Origin: Apricaphanius iberus
Taxonomy: Eukaryota > Chordata > Actinopteri > Cyprinodontiformes > Aphaniidae
Length of the DNA: 64,000 nt
NCBI GenBank assembly: GCA_028564705.1
Contig: JAPXFQ010002747.1
Span: forward strand, 1,240,001-1,304,000
Direction: 5' to 3'
Shown here: positions 34,053 to 47,592 of the stretch, in pieces
How the letters are laid out: every line of letters begins with the position of its first letter
Position numbering within the stretch: position 1 is the stretch's first letter
Position numbers and translations under genes: made by a program
Notes under the pieces: generated by a model
The model's database searches: none
What the model was told of the DNA's origin: nothing
What the model saw: the letters and a program-made list of their open reading frames with translations, nothing else

Positions 34053-37000
34053 AGCTTTTTCCCTGAGTGGCCTTTCAGTCCACGTGGTCACCGAACTCGT
34101 TTCACTGAAGAAAACGCCATATTTCCAGTTTTAGCAAGCATCTTCACAAAGACTTTTCTTCTGGTTGACATGTTTTGCACTAGAACCCCTTCATCTCTGA
34201 GACACACATTCCTGTGCTTGCTTGTCATTGTTTAGATGGATGAATATGGGACCTTCGGACATCCTGAAATTGTATCCTATGTTGAATCAGACTTGTGAAA
34301 CACCGGTTCTCTTTCTGATCGCTAGAGTGATTTCTTTTGAGTCTCAAATGATGTCACCCAAGGAAGCAGGGATTTTGTGGCATTGGCTTAAAATATATCC
34401 ACAGATATACTTCCACACTGTATATTCCAAATGTTTAAATTAACCCCTACAAGTACATATATAAAAATAAAAAAATCATTTTTCCCATATTGTTTGAAGG
34501 CATTGTGATCTTTGTTTATTTCAAGAGTTTAAAACAAAATCTAGGGTATTTAGCAAATTTGAATAATTTTAGCATTTATAATTAACATAAAGAAAAAGCA
34601 TTTAGACTTAAAATCAGACTGAAGCAAAATAAATGTCTGGTTTCAACTATATAATTGTGTGCTTATGTTAAGAACAGATTCTAAAATAATAAAGTGATAT
34701 GCTGTTAAATCTATTTGACTTGCTCTGTGAAAGCGTGGCATTTTCCTCAGCTGTATATGCTGTCAGTACTGAGATTTAAGACAAAACTGAGAGCAGTTGT
34801 GGAATGTGCAAGGTGAAACACAAGCTCTAAGGTGAACAGAATGGTTCAGAAGCTGGTATTGACTACCTTTGGAAGCTTAATAGAGGATTTAATAGGTCCG
34901 GACAAAGAAACAACGTACATTTTTCATGAAGCCATATCTCTGGAGTATTAATGTTTGGACAGGCTGACAAATATATATAAACACTGTACTGTGCTTGCTG
35001 CAGCTTAGGCGTCTCTGAGGATCAGTTTAGGGTGGATTCTTCATTCTAAAATGGATTTCTTTCCAAGTGAAAGGCAGACCTACCTGTATTAACAAAATTG
35101 ACTATACAGTGTAGCTTTTTTAAAAGGAAATTTGGTGGATAAATCCAATTTAAGCAGTTCCATACATAATCACAATGATCACCTATAGGTTCAGTCTTGG
35201 TTCTTGTTTCAGCTAAACACAGATTTATGTATTTGGAAACCACATATATGAAGAACTTCATGTTTTGAGGTCATTCCAACAATAACTAATCCCAACCGTG
35301 TGCATTGGCACCCGAAGTAAACATTTAAAAATACTTAAAATAAATTCATGTTTTATTGCAGTAGTGTAATTTAATGCTTAATCAATCTCAGGAAGTGTTG
35401 TTCTTGCACAAAGAATTATTAAATATCCAGGGACTTATCTGAGTAGAGTAAAAATCCACAGAACAATTGCTTGTATTCAAAGTAATTTAAAAGTAAAATA
35501 AAAATAATTCCTTAAGTAGTTTCTAGCATTTGCTACATTGAAACCAAATAAATCTGATGTTTGCTACCACAAAAGACATATTTTTCTTTGTTTTCTATTT
35601 ATCAGGAGTTACTTTTCAGTTTTAAGTCTGTTGTGTTCATTACTTTCTGATATCAGAGTTCTGAACACATTCAAAAAGTATATATTTTCTATAAACACTT
35701 ATGAAAGGTAAATGCTGGATGTTACATTTTAGAACTGCCTACTGTTCCAAAAGCATAATAATCTTACTAATTTTCTTCAAATGAGGCAGCATCATTTCAC
35801 TGCTGCAACATCCGGAGACATTCTGACTTGTACCTCTTTGGCCTAATAGAGGTAATATCAACACCACATCCAAGGAGCCCTTATGTGCTAACAATCATCA
35901 GGTCAATGTGTCTGCTCTCTTCCTCTGTCACGGTGCACAATTTAGGAATGCACCATGCAGTCTGTGTGAAACCAGCGAGGTAGTGTGAAAGAGATGCTAC
36001 TTTGAAAAAGCAAAGAGGAAAATAATATGTTTGCAATATTTAGCAAATATCTTTTTTCCCTCCTTATTTTTAGGAAGGTTAATGTTTCACTGACTCAGAC
36101 TTTTTTTGTTCTCTCAAAATGTTTTGGAAAGTGTTATGAAGATTTTCTCTTTTATATTTGCTACTTCTGGTGCAGGAACAACAATGCTAAAACTACATCT
36201 GCTATTCTATCACTTTGACTAATGTGTACCTATCAGTTACTACTGTCAGTTTGTAAAGATAGGAATCAGCATTTATGTTTTTGATGTCTGTTTCAGGACT
36301 ATCCAGTAAAAAGGAGCGATGTCACAGATATAAGGGACAATTTTAACTTGCAGGGAGAAATTTGTCCTCAGTAGATACTACGTTTTTATTTATGTTTTTT
36401 ATTCCAGGAGGTAATCTAAAAACAGCTCAGGATTCTTGGGCATCAGTGAAACTGCCTTAGTGAAGCTAGCTGAACTAACTTCTTTGAAACAGAAACATGT
36501 CAACCTGTTTATTCACTCCATGGTTCTATGATACACTTTACAGAGACTCTTTAATTTACACACACACAGACACACACTTTCCATTGGGGAAGTTATGCAA
36601 GCTTTGGTCCACTCTAGTTTTGACCAAAGTAATGGACTTCAATCACTATTTGGTTAGGACTAAAAAACATCCAGCCAGAATTATTACTGCAACTGAAATG
36701 CACAAAAACATAACCCATAACCTCTAATTTATTCACTATTTTAGTCGGTTATAATATTTTTTCTTAGTTTATTTAATGGACAGTTAAATTCAATATTGTT
36801 TAAGTAGTAGCTTTGCAACAACACAGGAATGTTTGCCTCAGTCACACAGGAAAGTAAGCTCTATGTTTGCTGTTGGTTGGAGGGGCTAAGAGCACACATG
36901 GATTGTAGCTCTGTATGATTAAAGCCTACCTCATACAATGACATGACGTGCACCTAAAACCCTTAAATTGTTAGCAATTTATTATCCCATACTGGAGAGG

Positions 37001-37157
37001 GGCAGACCATACATTTGTGGAAAGCGTGTCTTCTGTTGTTCTGCTGTTGCTGAGCCGCTGTGAGGAGAGTTCTGCTGGATCACTTGAGAGTTGGGATTGA
37101 AGTACTCAAAAGCACATATCAAGTTAGAGCTCAATATATACACACACATATTATTTT
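34053..37157. other. No gene recognised
   Basis: AT-rich sequence with a short (CA)n stretch near 36560. No coding exon or recognisable mobile-element end was seen. Confidence 0.4.
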
Positions 37158-37181
37158 TTGTTGTTGTTGTTGTTGTTGTTG
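37158..37181 (+). repeat. (TTG)n microsatellite
   Basis: Eight TTG repeats in a row; simple sequence. Confidence 0.95.
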
Positions 37182-38239
37182 CTGGACAGCTGACGTTTTT
37201 ATTTATTCATTGCAGAGACTGCTTAATTTTCTCCTTTGTTTTAAGACACTCCTTAAATTATAGTCAGGCGTTGCGGTATTGCAACACATCAACTGAGAAA
37301 AATCTGATAGTGAGATGTGTTCCATGCAGTTTCATTAAGTTGTAGTGTTCTGTTAAAGTTAGTTCTCATAAGCACATAATATTTTCGATAATTTAGGTAT
37401 TCACAACCAACTATTTGAGGACTTTGGTTTTGCTTAGAATTTTTTATTGATCATTCATACAAAGTGGATGTGAAAGGGATGTGATGATGGCAAAAGTGGA
37501 ATAAAAGCTCTGGTCCATAAAAATGCTATTAGGTATTGGACATTAGCAGTTAATTTCTGTCGTTACTCTTTATTAAAATTATATTTGGTTACAAAAACAT
37601 CCCCTTATACTTACTCCATGCAGGGCCAGTTCTAGGTTACATGGACTGCTGCCTAGATGTCCAGGTGCTGAAGGGGGCGGTGCTGTGACACATCACAAAA
37701 GAAGAAAGAAAAATATGCAATAAAATAAACAGCAAAAATTTGCTGCACTTGGAGCTCTTGTCTTATGCTCTGTTTTGAAAATAAACATCTGGGATATATA
37801 ATCAACAATTCAATTCAAAAATAGTTTCTTTTTTTTTTTTTCTTTCTCATTCTATTTTCTACTGAGGGTTCAATTTCCTGAAGTCATGGACACGAAACCG
37901 AGACAAGAAGGAAGAAAGGAAGAAGGTGAAGAAAAGAAACCGCACCAGCAGAGGCGCGAACTGACGACACAAGATAGGGAGGCAAACAAAGAACACAAGA
38001 AAACATCCCAGTCCTCCGCCTCTGCTGGATGGCAGAGAAGCGGTAAAACAAAACAAACAAAAACAACGAACTGAACAGAACCACACCAATAGTTCAGATC
38101 CAGTAATAAAAATTAAGAATTACACATTCACTACACACAAGCATGGATTAATAAACACAATACTAATGTTTCTGTTAAGCTCCTGGTAAAAGCTAACTAA
38201 TGACAATAACCTCAGCTCAAGATATGTCCGTCCACACCA
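37182..38239. other. No gene recognised
   Basis: Contains a T-rich tract (about 37824-37850) and a purine-rich patch (37890-37980). No supported gene. Confidence 0.4.
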
Positions 38240-40075
38240 ATGTCCCCACACCTATGTGTGTGTGCGAGCATGCAGGTCTGAATAAGGTTTCCCCATGCAA
38301 GTGATTGATAGCTGGTGTAAGGAACCGTCAATCCGTCCTACAGGAATCGACACAGACATGAAGGAGGCAGGAGACGCATGCATCCAGAGTCCCACAGAGC
38401 GCAGGAGCCGCAGGCGGACCAGCGCAGGGCCGATCACCCACCAAGAGAGGAACAGATGGAAGCCCCAGGGGAACACCAAGCAGCCGCAATGCTGGGGCCC
38501 CGAGAGATCGCAGGGACGAGCCCACGGGCTCCGCCGGAAACCGGCTACGCCAGGGCGGGCCCGGAACAGGACCCGGAGGCCACGGGGATCAGGGGCACCC
38601 CGCCCCCCAGCAGGGCCCCGACCAGGGACCCGCCGAGAGGGGTCCCCCGCCGCCGCCGCCGGGCAGGAGGCGCCTGCAGCCGATCGACGGACAATACACG
38701 CCGCCGCCACCCCGGACCAATACCCACCGCCAACAACCCGGCCCCCCCCACACACCCACACGCCAGGGAGCCACAGTAAAGCCACAGCGGATGTACGCCC
38801 TCCCCAGGCCGCGCCCAGCCAGCACCTGGACATCCAGATCTACCAGCTCCCGGGTCCAGATCCCGCCCCATGCAGAGCGCCAAGATCTGGGGCCCAGCCA
38901 ATACCGGACAGCCCCCCCAGATGAACCGACCAGGCAGTAGAACTCATGGAACTGGCAGGAGCTTGGGCGCCGGGCACGGTCCCCACCGATCCACCGGACG
39001 GCACCAACCTACTTACAACCCCGGCACCCCCATAAGAGGTGCCCCAGTCAATCCAAGGAGGATGTCGGCCCGAAACAGCGGCCGCCCGACACACCGGCCC
39101 ACCCAGGACCAGCTAGGCATGCACCAGGACCGAGCCGGGCCGCAACCGGGACCCCCGGCCCCAGGCATCGAGAGCCATCATCGACCAGCGGGCAGGACCA
39201 TCCATCACCGACGGGGAGTGACGGAGGGGAAGAAGATGCACCAGGCCAGAGGGCAGCCAAACACCCAACCTGACAAGTAGACATAGACAGACAGAGACAC
39301 TCATACGTACCCTCCCTCTCATGCGCACACATTCTTACATATACAGGACACACGAAAAAAGGACGCTGTACACTCATTCATACACCCCATACATACTCTA
39401 TACTCCCAGGCCCAGGGACAGACCCCCCGATAGAGCACCCTGCCCCTGCACCCGGGAGACGGACTTCTTGCCCACCAGAACGGGACAAGCAGACCGCCAA
39501 GGTCCCCACCCCGGCAAGAGTAGCCCACTAGCCTAGGTCCCCGACCAGACGACCTGATAATATACCCGGGCTCCAACCCCTGATGATCCAACGAACAGGG
39601 GTGTGGAAAGACCCCCAGCCTCTCTCCCCCTGCTCAATTGTGGTGTTGTTGCGTGTTGTTCTAATGTGCACTTAAAACAGAGGTGTGGGACATGGGAATA
39701 CTGCCAGGTACCCCCATCTCCCTCCCCGGGCCCTCAGTGTCTAGATGCATTTAAACAGTGGGTACCGGCACCACAGGCGAGGCCCCGTATAAGGGGCCCC
39801 GCCTCCAGTGCCGAGGCGCACCCACCGCCAGGTCCCTACATGTGCGTGTGTCATGTAAATGTTGCAAGTGTAAGTGTCTAAGTTGCTCAATAAAATTGGG
39901 ACCCAGGCCGCCACCGGGTAGCGAAGACGGAAACTCCATCCCGCACCCCAGTGACGTGCCCACGTCCCAAGGCCTTGTGAATGGTAGAATGAAGGAGCAG
40001 GTGGACAGAGGCAAATGGGGATGGGGAGGAAATAACTGGGGTGACACGATGCCAACCCCAGGGAAAAATAGTTTC
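38240..40075. repeat. GC-rich, C/A-skewed block of unknown origin
   Basis: About 1.8 kb is strikingly GC-rich and, on the plus strand, rich in C and A compared with the AT-rich surroundings. It includes a short (CCG)n at about 38647-38662 and (CA)/(CATA)-like sequence at 39290-39400. A possible end is marked by CAATAAAATTGGGACCCAGG near 39888. Many overlapping frames are open on both strands, which is expected from the composition and is not evidence of genes. It looks like a multicopy fish repeat, perhaps the GC-rich 5' part of a retroelement, but I could not assign a family. Confidence 0.5.
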
Positions 40076-40732
40076 AATAATTTTTTTAACTGATCATTTT
40101 ACGTTTTGAATTGTTTGACCTCCTGTGAAAATTCAAGGATGATTAAACTTTAAACAAACACGGTTGTTTATGTCCACCCCCATAAAAAGTAGCCTATTCT
40201 AAGAGTGCTTGATGACAATAACTGCAATACCTTTCGATGAATACTTTACATCATTAAGGGATCGACATTCTTCTTTACATAGATATTTAATTGAGCTACA
40301 ATGATTCCAGGATGAACAGCCAGTGTGATGTAACATTGTTGGTATTTTTATCTATTTTCTATTTTACTGGTGAATCTTGAACACTGACTTTAACTTAGGA
40401 CAAGCATTGTCTGTAGTCTTTAGATGTTGGTTATTCTCTCACTCTCTAGACATAGTTGTTCAATGCACCCTTGATATAATTTTGGTAGATCAGTCAATCC
40501 TGGTTCATCGTTAGAAAATAACTCTTATATTGGTAAAGATGGGCAATAATCATGTTGTTTGTCTTGAAATTATTTCAATTGTCATAAGAACATAGATTTA
40601 TCACAACAACAATGAACAATACATGATGACTTTCCAAACCTAAAAACTGAAATTAGAATTTAGATTCTACAGTATTTTATTTCATTATTTTGACTCCATA
40701 GAAACCAATATCAAAGCACCTTATAATACGAG
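40076..40732. other. No gene recognised
   Basis: AT-rich; nothing supported. Confidence 0.4.
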
Positions 40733-40900
40733 GTGTGTGATGTAGAGATAGAGCAACTGGCCCATATACAGAGGCTTTTAGTCCTCAACTTAGCCATCCA
40801 GGATTCAATTCCCGACTACTGCATGTCTTTCCCTCTTCTCTACCTGCCTGTTTCCTGTCTGACTACTGCAAATAAAGTCCACTAGTGCATTTTAAGAAAA
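40733..40900 (+). mobile_element. tRNA-derived SINE
   Basis: A degraded tRNA-like head with a B-box-like GGATTCAATTCCC (near 40801) is followed by a body ACTGCATGTCTTTCCCTC and CTGTTTCCTGTCTGACTACTG, then AAATAAAG and a short A-rich end. This order matches a common fish SINE type. The A box is too degraded to define. It is non-coding. Confidence 0.65.
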
Positions 40901-42160
40901 ATATTGGCCTCCATACAATACATTAATAAAAATGACCCAATTGGGTTTTTACCATCATAGTAGTTCCAATCTTTTCCATTTAATATCATGATAAACTTTT
41001 TCTTTGTCTACATCACCGCTTTTAAATTAACTGAATTTGTTTGTAATATATTATTCTACCTTGAAAAAGAATAGCATTCATGCTCATGAGGAGTATGTCC
41101 CTCTGCTTTAGAGAAAAATATGTTTGGGATTTCTGTCTTTTAGCCTAAGATTTCCTTAACATTTATCAATCAGCAAAGATCTAGAGGGAAATCTGTTTTT
41201 AAAACCAATCTCCACTATCATTATATACATTTATTCACTGGCATGATCCAGCAAAATAAAAGATGATTTTGACAAGATATAGAGACTGTAGCTTTGCAGT
41301 GTAATCTTGGATTGTAGATAGTGTCTCCAAATCAGAGCAATAAGTCTTCCTTTCCAACTGGGTGAAACCCCACTCATCCATCCTCCCACAGAAAGCCTCA
41401 CTGTCACCACTGTGCCACACATACAAGCACTGATATCCCAGCAAAACTTCATCCTTCATTTTTTGGCCCTGTTTCTGTCTGTGTCGCACTGTACGCCTGG
41501 ACAGCCCCACCAATATCGCAAAATTTTACCAAGCTACACCTCCAGGCTGCCTGCCTTGTGGCTCTGGGGCAAAGTGACTTTTACACAGTGACATGTTAAA
41601 GTCCAGAAGGTCGGACATCAGCTGCAGAGGAAGAGTAAACAGATGGGTGTTTATTAATTCTGTTTCCTACATTGAAATGGAGATGTCTGCTGTGGCCTAG
41701 GTAAGATACTCTAAAATGAACACATCCGTCCACTCCTGTCTCAGGAGATTTAATTGTTGCTGTACACCGTTTGTGAATCCCCGCCAAGTTGCCATTAAGC
41801 TTCTATCTTTTTCATCTTTGGTTGCCACTACACATCAGGGTTCCTGTGCAGTATTCTCATCCTGTCATCTGATTCATGGGCTGGGAAGAAGCTGATGAGA
41901 CCAGAATAACAACCATCTGAGGGGCCTCATCAGTCAGATCACCTCCTTGGGGTCAAATGCACAAACCACACAGGCCTTTTCATGCCTGCTTCTTAAATTT
42001 GCTTGGATTTCTCCATGACTGCCTGATATATTACTCTGTTCCTAACTGCTAAAGCTTTGCTGTAATGGTGCTGATGTTACAGCTATATTGTTACGATCTG
42101 GGAGCAGTAGAAAACAAGCACACTACTTTGCTCATTTGAAGTATTACCTAAATATCTAGG
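40901..42160. other. No gene recognised
   Basis: No supported exon or element ends. Short frames on the minus strand near 41230-41520 have no recognisable domain. Confidence 0.4.
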
Positions 42161-42400
42161 GTGCTCAGCTCCAATCAGAAGTTTACATCCACTATTTTAG
42201 AAATTAATATCTTGTTAAATCTAGGCTTTAACTGTGATATTAGTTGGTTTCTTGTGTGAAAATATTATACATAAAAAAAATGCAGGTTTTTTAAAGTCAC
42301 CATGGCATAAAAAAGGGTATTGGTACCTCAGGGAAGATGGCATTTATAACACATCTCCACAGGACCATAAAAAATGACAAAAAACGCAAAAAAATAACCT
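42161..42400. mobile_element. Possible Tc1-like terminal fragment
   Basis: CAGCTCCAATCAGAAGTTTA followed by CATCCACT resembles the outer end of fish Tc1 elements whose ends read ...GAAGTTTACATACAC. No second terminus or transposase was found next to it, so the right limit is arbitrary. Confidence 0.4.
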
Positions 42401-42884
42401 GCATGCATAGTGTTCTGCTCTGAAGAGTCAGAGTTTTTAATTATATTCCACGTTGTTTCTGTTTGTATTAACTTCCTTTATGCTCCTTTTAGCAAATAAT
42501 TGTCGCTTTGGTGCAATTCAAAACTCACCAGAAAGAGGTTTTCAGAATATTTAGCAGGTATAATCACCTTATTCTATCTCTTAAAGAAAATTAAGTTTTT
42601 CTTATATGTATTTTCTTATATGTATAATAAAATTTAAATATTACATTAAATAAATGTTAATCTGTATTTGTCACCACAAGCATAAAGGAAAATATTTTAT
42701 GTATTTACCCAACTATTCCTTTTTCTAATAATCATTTTTAAATTACATTTACCAGATATGTGTTAGTTATCTTGCTTCTGTTTAAGAGCTGAAATCTGAT
42801 CTTTGCTCTTAGTAGTATCCTTTACACTGTGTAGCTTGCTAATCATTTGGTATTGTGTCATTTAAGCTTCGTAAATTCTGTGGA

Positions 42885-44025
42885 TTTTTTGCTATTTTGT
42901 CTCACTTTTTGACTTACAACCACCGGCACCAAGGCTTTAAATGAGACTAGGGATTATTAACTCAAAATAGCACATATTTGTGAAATGACATACCACACAT
43001 TTGTGAAAAATTATTCATGGTTTTCACAATGTATTAATAATACAATTTAAAAAATGTATGCTGATATGTAGCCTATTTTACTCTAGTGCCTCTAAGTAAA
43101 GTCCAGTGCGCCTGACAAACTTCACAGGGAACATCAGAGCTGTAAATAATTTCACTTTCATGTATTAACACTTCAGCTGTTCTGTGTAGGTTAACAAACA
43201 GCATCAAGAAAAACAAGAAGCACAGTAAAAAGGTCATGGATAATGGTGAAAATATGGCAGGATTAGGTTATGAAACTGTTCAATCCATTGATAGAGTATA
43301 GGACAACTGTAGACAGGACATGGCTTTCTATTCAAGCTGACAAACAACAGTCTTGAAGTGGCAATTCTGGAGGAGTTGTAAAGATTTGAAAGACTCAGGT
43401 GGGATTTGTTGACAGCACGACATTTAATCGTACCCTTCAAATATGGCCTTTATGATACTTTGATGAGAAGACAGCTATTCTCGAATGAAACACAGAATTC
43501 ACAAGAATTCAAATGATTGAATGTTTTCCCTGCATACAATGTGTGGTGGAAAACTACTACTGCACATCTGCTTGGAGGTCCCATCATCCTAGTGAATTGC
43601 GGTGGATGCAGCAAGTACAACAGAGTGGTTTAGATCTCAGCATATTCATGTGGTCAAGTCAAAGTCTACAGCTATATCCAATCGAGAATCTGTGGCAAAA
43701 TTTGGATGTATGTTCACAGTTGCTCTCCAGGTAATCTGACTGACCTGGAGCTGTACCATTGAGGAACTAGTAAAAAGTTTAGTTTCTGGAAGTGCAAAAA
43801 CTGGTGGAAATGTGTACAATTGTAATCCTAGTAAAATGGGCTGAAAATATGCTAGTTTTCACCATTTTTTGAGAATCATCTATTTCCCTCCTCTTCACAA
43901 ACAAGCACTACTCTATGCTGCTGTGTTACATTTAACTAATGAAATACAGTGAAGTTTGTGGCTTTATCATGAACAATTGCAGAAATTTTCAAGGGGAATG
44001 AATATGTTTGCAAGGCACTTTACAG
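42885..44025 (+). mobile_element. Tc1/mariner element, degraded and internally shortened
   Basis: Several blocks in order match a common fish Tc1: ACACTTCAGCTGTTCTGTG with AACAAACAGCATCA (about 43170-43205), CTGTTCAATCCAT, GGCCTTTATG, GTGTGGTGGAAAACTACTAC, then a transposase C-terminal part with PIENLWQNL (about 43679-43710), which holds the conserved N-P-I-E region around the last catalytic acid with the D-x-N part altered. The right end reads TTCAAGGGGAATGAATATGT then TTGCAAGGCACTTTACAGTA. The left terminal repeat is not clearly preserved. It is shorter than the usual 1.6 kb and full of stops, so inactive. Confidence 0.75.
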
Positions 44026-45499
44026 TAGTACTGATACATTTATTGAAAACAATTTAAGAAAATTCTCCTGAAAACATATTGAATTTTCATTGCTGCAGCC
44101 TCTTTGTCTCTCCTCACGCTGTTCTTCTTATATTCACTTCAGCCTCAAACAGCAATAACAGAAACATATTATTCCCACATCAAACTGCAGTTATAGCAAT
44201 TTCTAGTGGAAGCAAGTATTAGAGGTTATATTGTGGACGATTTCAAAGTTTTCTTCATTAATATACAACCACAGTTGGAAGTGTGTAGCTGAAAAATGTT
44301 AAAAAGACACTAAATACATTTTTGTTGTGGACAAAATATCCCTCAATACAAGTCAGCGGATCAGCAAAATAATTTTATCCAATAATAGTGAATAAATGTT
44401 GGCAGCATCTCTTCTTTTTGAACACTTCTTGTATGGAATTAGTGTTGGATGTGTAACCATGCCAACCCTTGTATTGGAAGATTCAATGCACTCTGAGCGA
44501 TTTTACTCTGCGTTTTGTTTAATGAGAGGATTGAGATAATGGTACAGTCTCGGCAGCACCGGACATTTATGCTGTATAAACACAAGAATGCAGGTCAGGC
44601 TCAGTTAGCTCGCAGTCGGTAAGACAATATACCGTAGGGGAATGGAAATACAGGAAAACATTAGCTCACTTAGCCAACATGCTTTTACCAGCAATTGGGA
44701 GCTTAGAATGTTAAAATCACTCTTAAATCATTTCAGTATGATTTTAAAATATCCTGTACTCAAAAGGATTACTAGATAAGTTTCATGAATTTAGAAATAC
44801 TCCCCATATACAGAGCGCTAAAACAAACCTTAATTACCTCAAACGTATCTGTCCCAATACTGGCGCGTATCAGACGCAGCTGATGATGTACATATGCCAG
44901 CGTTGAGATGCTCAAAGCCAACTCACCACACAAAGCACAGTAGCTCAAAACACTGACAATAATAATGGGAAGTGGAATAATAATATTTAACCTGTTACAG
45001 AGGCACAAGACTGTCCTGTAACCTGTTTTTGTGATTGGCCAGCGGATGTTTTGTCTCAATTAAGAAACTATTTTTGCTTCAGTGTAGCAATCTCTAACAA
45101 TCTTTTGGATTAAACTCGCTGCTACCCTAAAGTTAGAAGCGCTAACTCAAGATATTGAAGCATTTCCAGCAGTAAATGGAAGATTTGAATAATTCCCCCC
45201 CTCAGCAAATGTTAGTTGCTCTCTATCATCAAATGTCCTGAGCAATAATGATTCTCAGCATTCAGGGTTTATATTTACGAGACTCTGCTCCTTTGTACCA
45301 TCAGTTCTCAGACAGTTAAAGTTCTCTGCGGCGCCAGTCAGTCAAGTGAGTGAGGATCATCAATTTTAGTGTCAGTGGTTAAAAGTATGGGATTCATGGG
45401 CTTCACTGAGACAGAAGTGCTATAAAAATACTTCCTCAATAGTTTAGATAGGAAAACATGCCACTGTGACTGTTATAGGTCTTCAGGCTTCTTTACTGA
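44026..45499. other. No gene recognised
   Basis: AT-rich. A 95-codon minus-strand frame at 44772-45059 is hydrophobic in its middle but has no recognisable family. The last few hundred bases may include 5' sequence of the adjacent LINE. Confidence 0.35.
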
Positions 45500-47592
45500 A
45501 GTACATCAGCTCCAAACCCAATACCAACTATGAGCCCGATTAACACCCATGCAGAGAAAATGACTAATTTCCAAATAATAAATCAATTGAGCTGTGATGA
45601 AATTATTGACAAACTATGCTCTGCCACCTGCTGCTTGGATATCTTACCAACAAGTTTTCTAAAAAAAAAAGTCCTCCCAGCCATCAGAGCGGATCTGATC
45701 AAAATAATTAACTTATCCCTCCTACCAGGTGTCTTCCCCAAAACATTAAAAACCGCAGTTATCAAACCAATACGAAAGAAGAAGAACCTAGACAGCACAT
45801 TGATGCGAAAATACAGACCAATCTATGATCTCCCATTTATCCGTAAAATTACTGAAAAAGCTGAGTTCCAACAATTAAATAGCTTCCAAGCAATAAACAA
45901 CCGCTTTGATATTTATCAGTCTGGATTTCGTACGTACCACAGTACCGAGACTGCCCTCGTCAAAGTCTTCAATGACATCCGTACAAATTCTGACCGTGGT
46001 AAAACCACAGTACTGGTACTATTAGAACTCAGTGCGGAGCTTGACACCTTTAAGCATGATATATTACTGGAACGTCTAGAGAGCTGGATCGGACTATGGT
46101 ACACTACTCGACTGGATCAAATCTTGCCTCGAGAACAGGAATTTGCTTGTGTCAATTAGCCAATTCTCATCACAAAACACAGAAATCAAATGCGGGGTCC
46201 CCCAGGGCTCCATCCTAGGGCCCCCTCCTATTTAGCATCTACATGCTCCCACTAAACCAGATAATAACCACCAATAATGTTAGCTACCACAACTATGCTG
46301 ACGACACTCAGCTTTATATCTCCATGTCACCAGGTGATGTTGAACCAATCTAAATCCTCAATAAATATATTGAGCAAATTAAAAGCTGGATGTCCCATAA
46401 TTTCCTCTACGGTAATTAAACAAAAGCAAAACTGAAGTACTTATCTTCAGTTCCAAAAAAGATTGACTACATATCAGCAATCAGCTTAAGCAGGCCAAAC
46501 TAGAAACTATCAAACAGGCCAGAAATCTAGGTGTAATAATGGACTCAGACCTGAACCTCCAGGGTTACATAAAGGCAATAACAAGGTCAACTTTCTATCA
46601 CCTGAGGAACATTTCTAGGATTAAAGGACTGATGAGACAAGGAGACCTAGAAAAACGTATCCATGCATTTATCTCTAGCTGCCTTGATTACTGTAACAGT
46701 ATCTTCACAGGTCTACCTAAAAAAATCAATCAGACAACTGCAGCTGATCCAGAATGCTGCTGATCGTGTTCTCACTAGAACCAGAAAAGTAGAACACATC
46801 ACCCCAGTTCTAAAGTCCTTACACTGGCTCCCTGTAGCTCAGAGAATAGACTTCAAAGTGCTTTTTATTAGTTTATAAATCATTGAATGGGTTAGCATCA
46901 GAGTACATTAGAGATCTGCTATCATGGTACAAACCATCCAGATAGCTCTGGTTTACTGATCGTCCACAGAACAAGAACCAAACATGGAGAAGCAGCTTTC
47001 AGTTTCTATGCTCCTCATATCAGGAACAAACTACCGGAAGAATGCAAAACTGCAGAGACTCTTTTAAGTCTAAAATTAAAACTTACCCTTTTAGACTCGC
47101 CTATGAGTAACTGTTCTTACTTGCTTATTTTTAATTTTCAAACTATTTATAGTTTTGATTACTATAAATGCTTTCTTGTGTTTTTATTTGCTTATTTATT
47201 TTATTAAGAACTGTGAGCTTTTCAGCAAGATCAGTTAGTGGAAATAAGAACTGTGAGCTTTTTCAGGAAGATCAATTAGTGGAAGAAAGAACTGTGAGCT
47301 ATTCAGCGAGATGACTTAGTGAATAAAAGCTGTCAGCTTTTTCAGCAAGATCAGTTAGTGGAAGAAAGAACTGTGAGCTTTTCAGCGAGATCAGTTAGTG
47401 AATTAAAACTGTGTTTTTACCTGTTTGTCCTTACATTGTTGTATTGTCTTGACTATTGTCTTATTGTAAATGCTTTCTTGTATTTTAATCATCAAATTGA
47501 TTTATGCTGTGTTCCAATTTTAATCATGTAAAGCACCTTGAATTGCCTTGTGTTGAAAGTGTGCTATACAAATTAAATTGCCTTGCCTTGCC
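45500..47592 (+). mobile_element. L2-type LINE, reverse transcriptase remnant and 3' end
   Basis: From 45530 a 209-codon frame holds the N-terminal RT blocks ([39 protein letters not shown], then a DLSA-like ELSAELDT, where the usual catalytic D-x-x-x-x-F-D is altered). After a break the [10 protein letters not shown] block (about 46191) and [10 protein letters not shown] (about 46297) follow, then the thumb-like region (SCLDYCNS, ITPVLKSLHWLPV). Several frames are used, so it is dead. The 3' end has the L2-style tail: AAAGCACCTTGAATTGCC then short TTGCC repeats (about 47530-47592). It copied itself through RNA when active. Confidence 0.88.
47207..47405 (+). repeat. Five-copy tandem repeat in the LINE 3' region
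   Basis: A unit of about 40 bp beginning AAGAACTGTGAGCTTTTCAG and ending near TCAGTTAGTG occurs five times with small differences (starts near 47207, 47246, 47287, 47325 and 47366). A flanking TAAATGCTTTCTTGT motif (47165 and 47468) is also duplicated. Confidence 0.9.

Noticed and set aside
36497..36727. 76-codon frame near 36.5 kb
   Set aside because: Contains simple CA repeat, no recognisable domain and no flanking splice sites.
38252..39591. Long overlapping frames on both strands in the GC-rich block (up to about 209 codons)
   Set aside because: Open frames in all orientations follow from the GC and C/A skew; the translations are low-complexity (Pro/Arg/Gly-rich) and show no domain or splice context.
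44772..45059. 95-codon minus-strand frame with hydrophobic centre, considered as a receptor exon
   Set aside because: No receptor signature motif could be identified and the hydrophobic stretch is short; listed only as part of an unassigned region.
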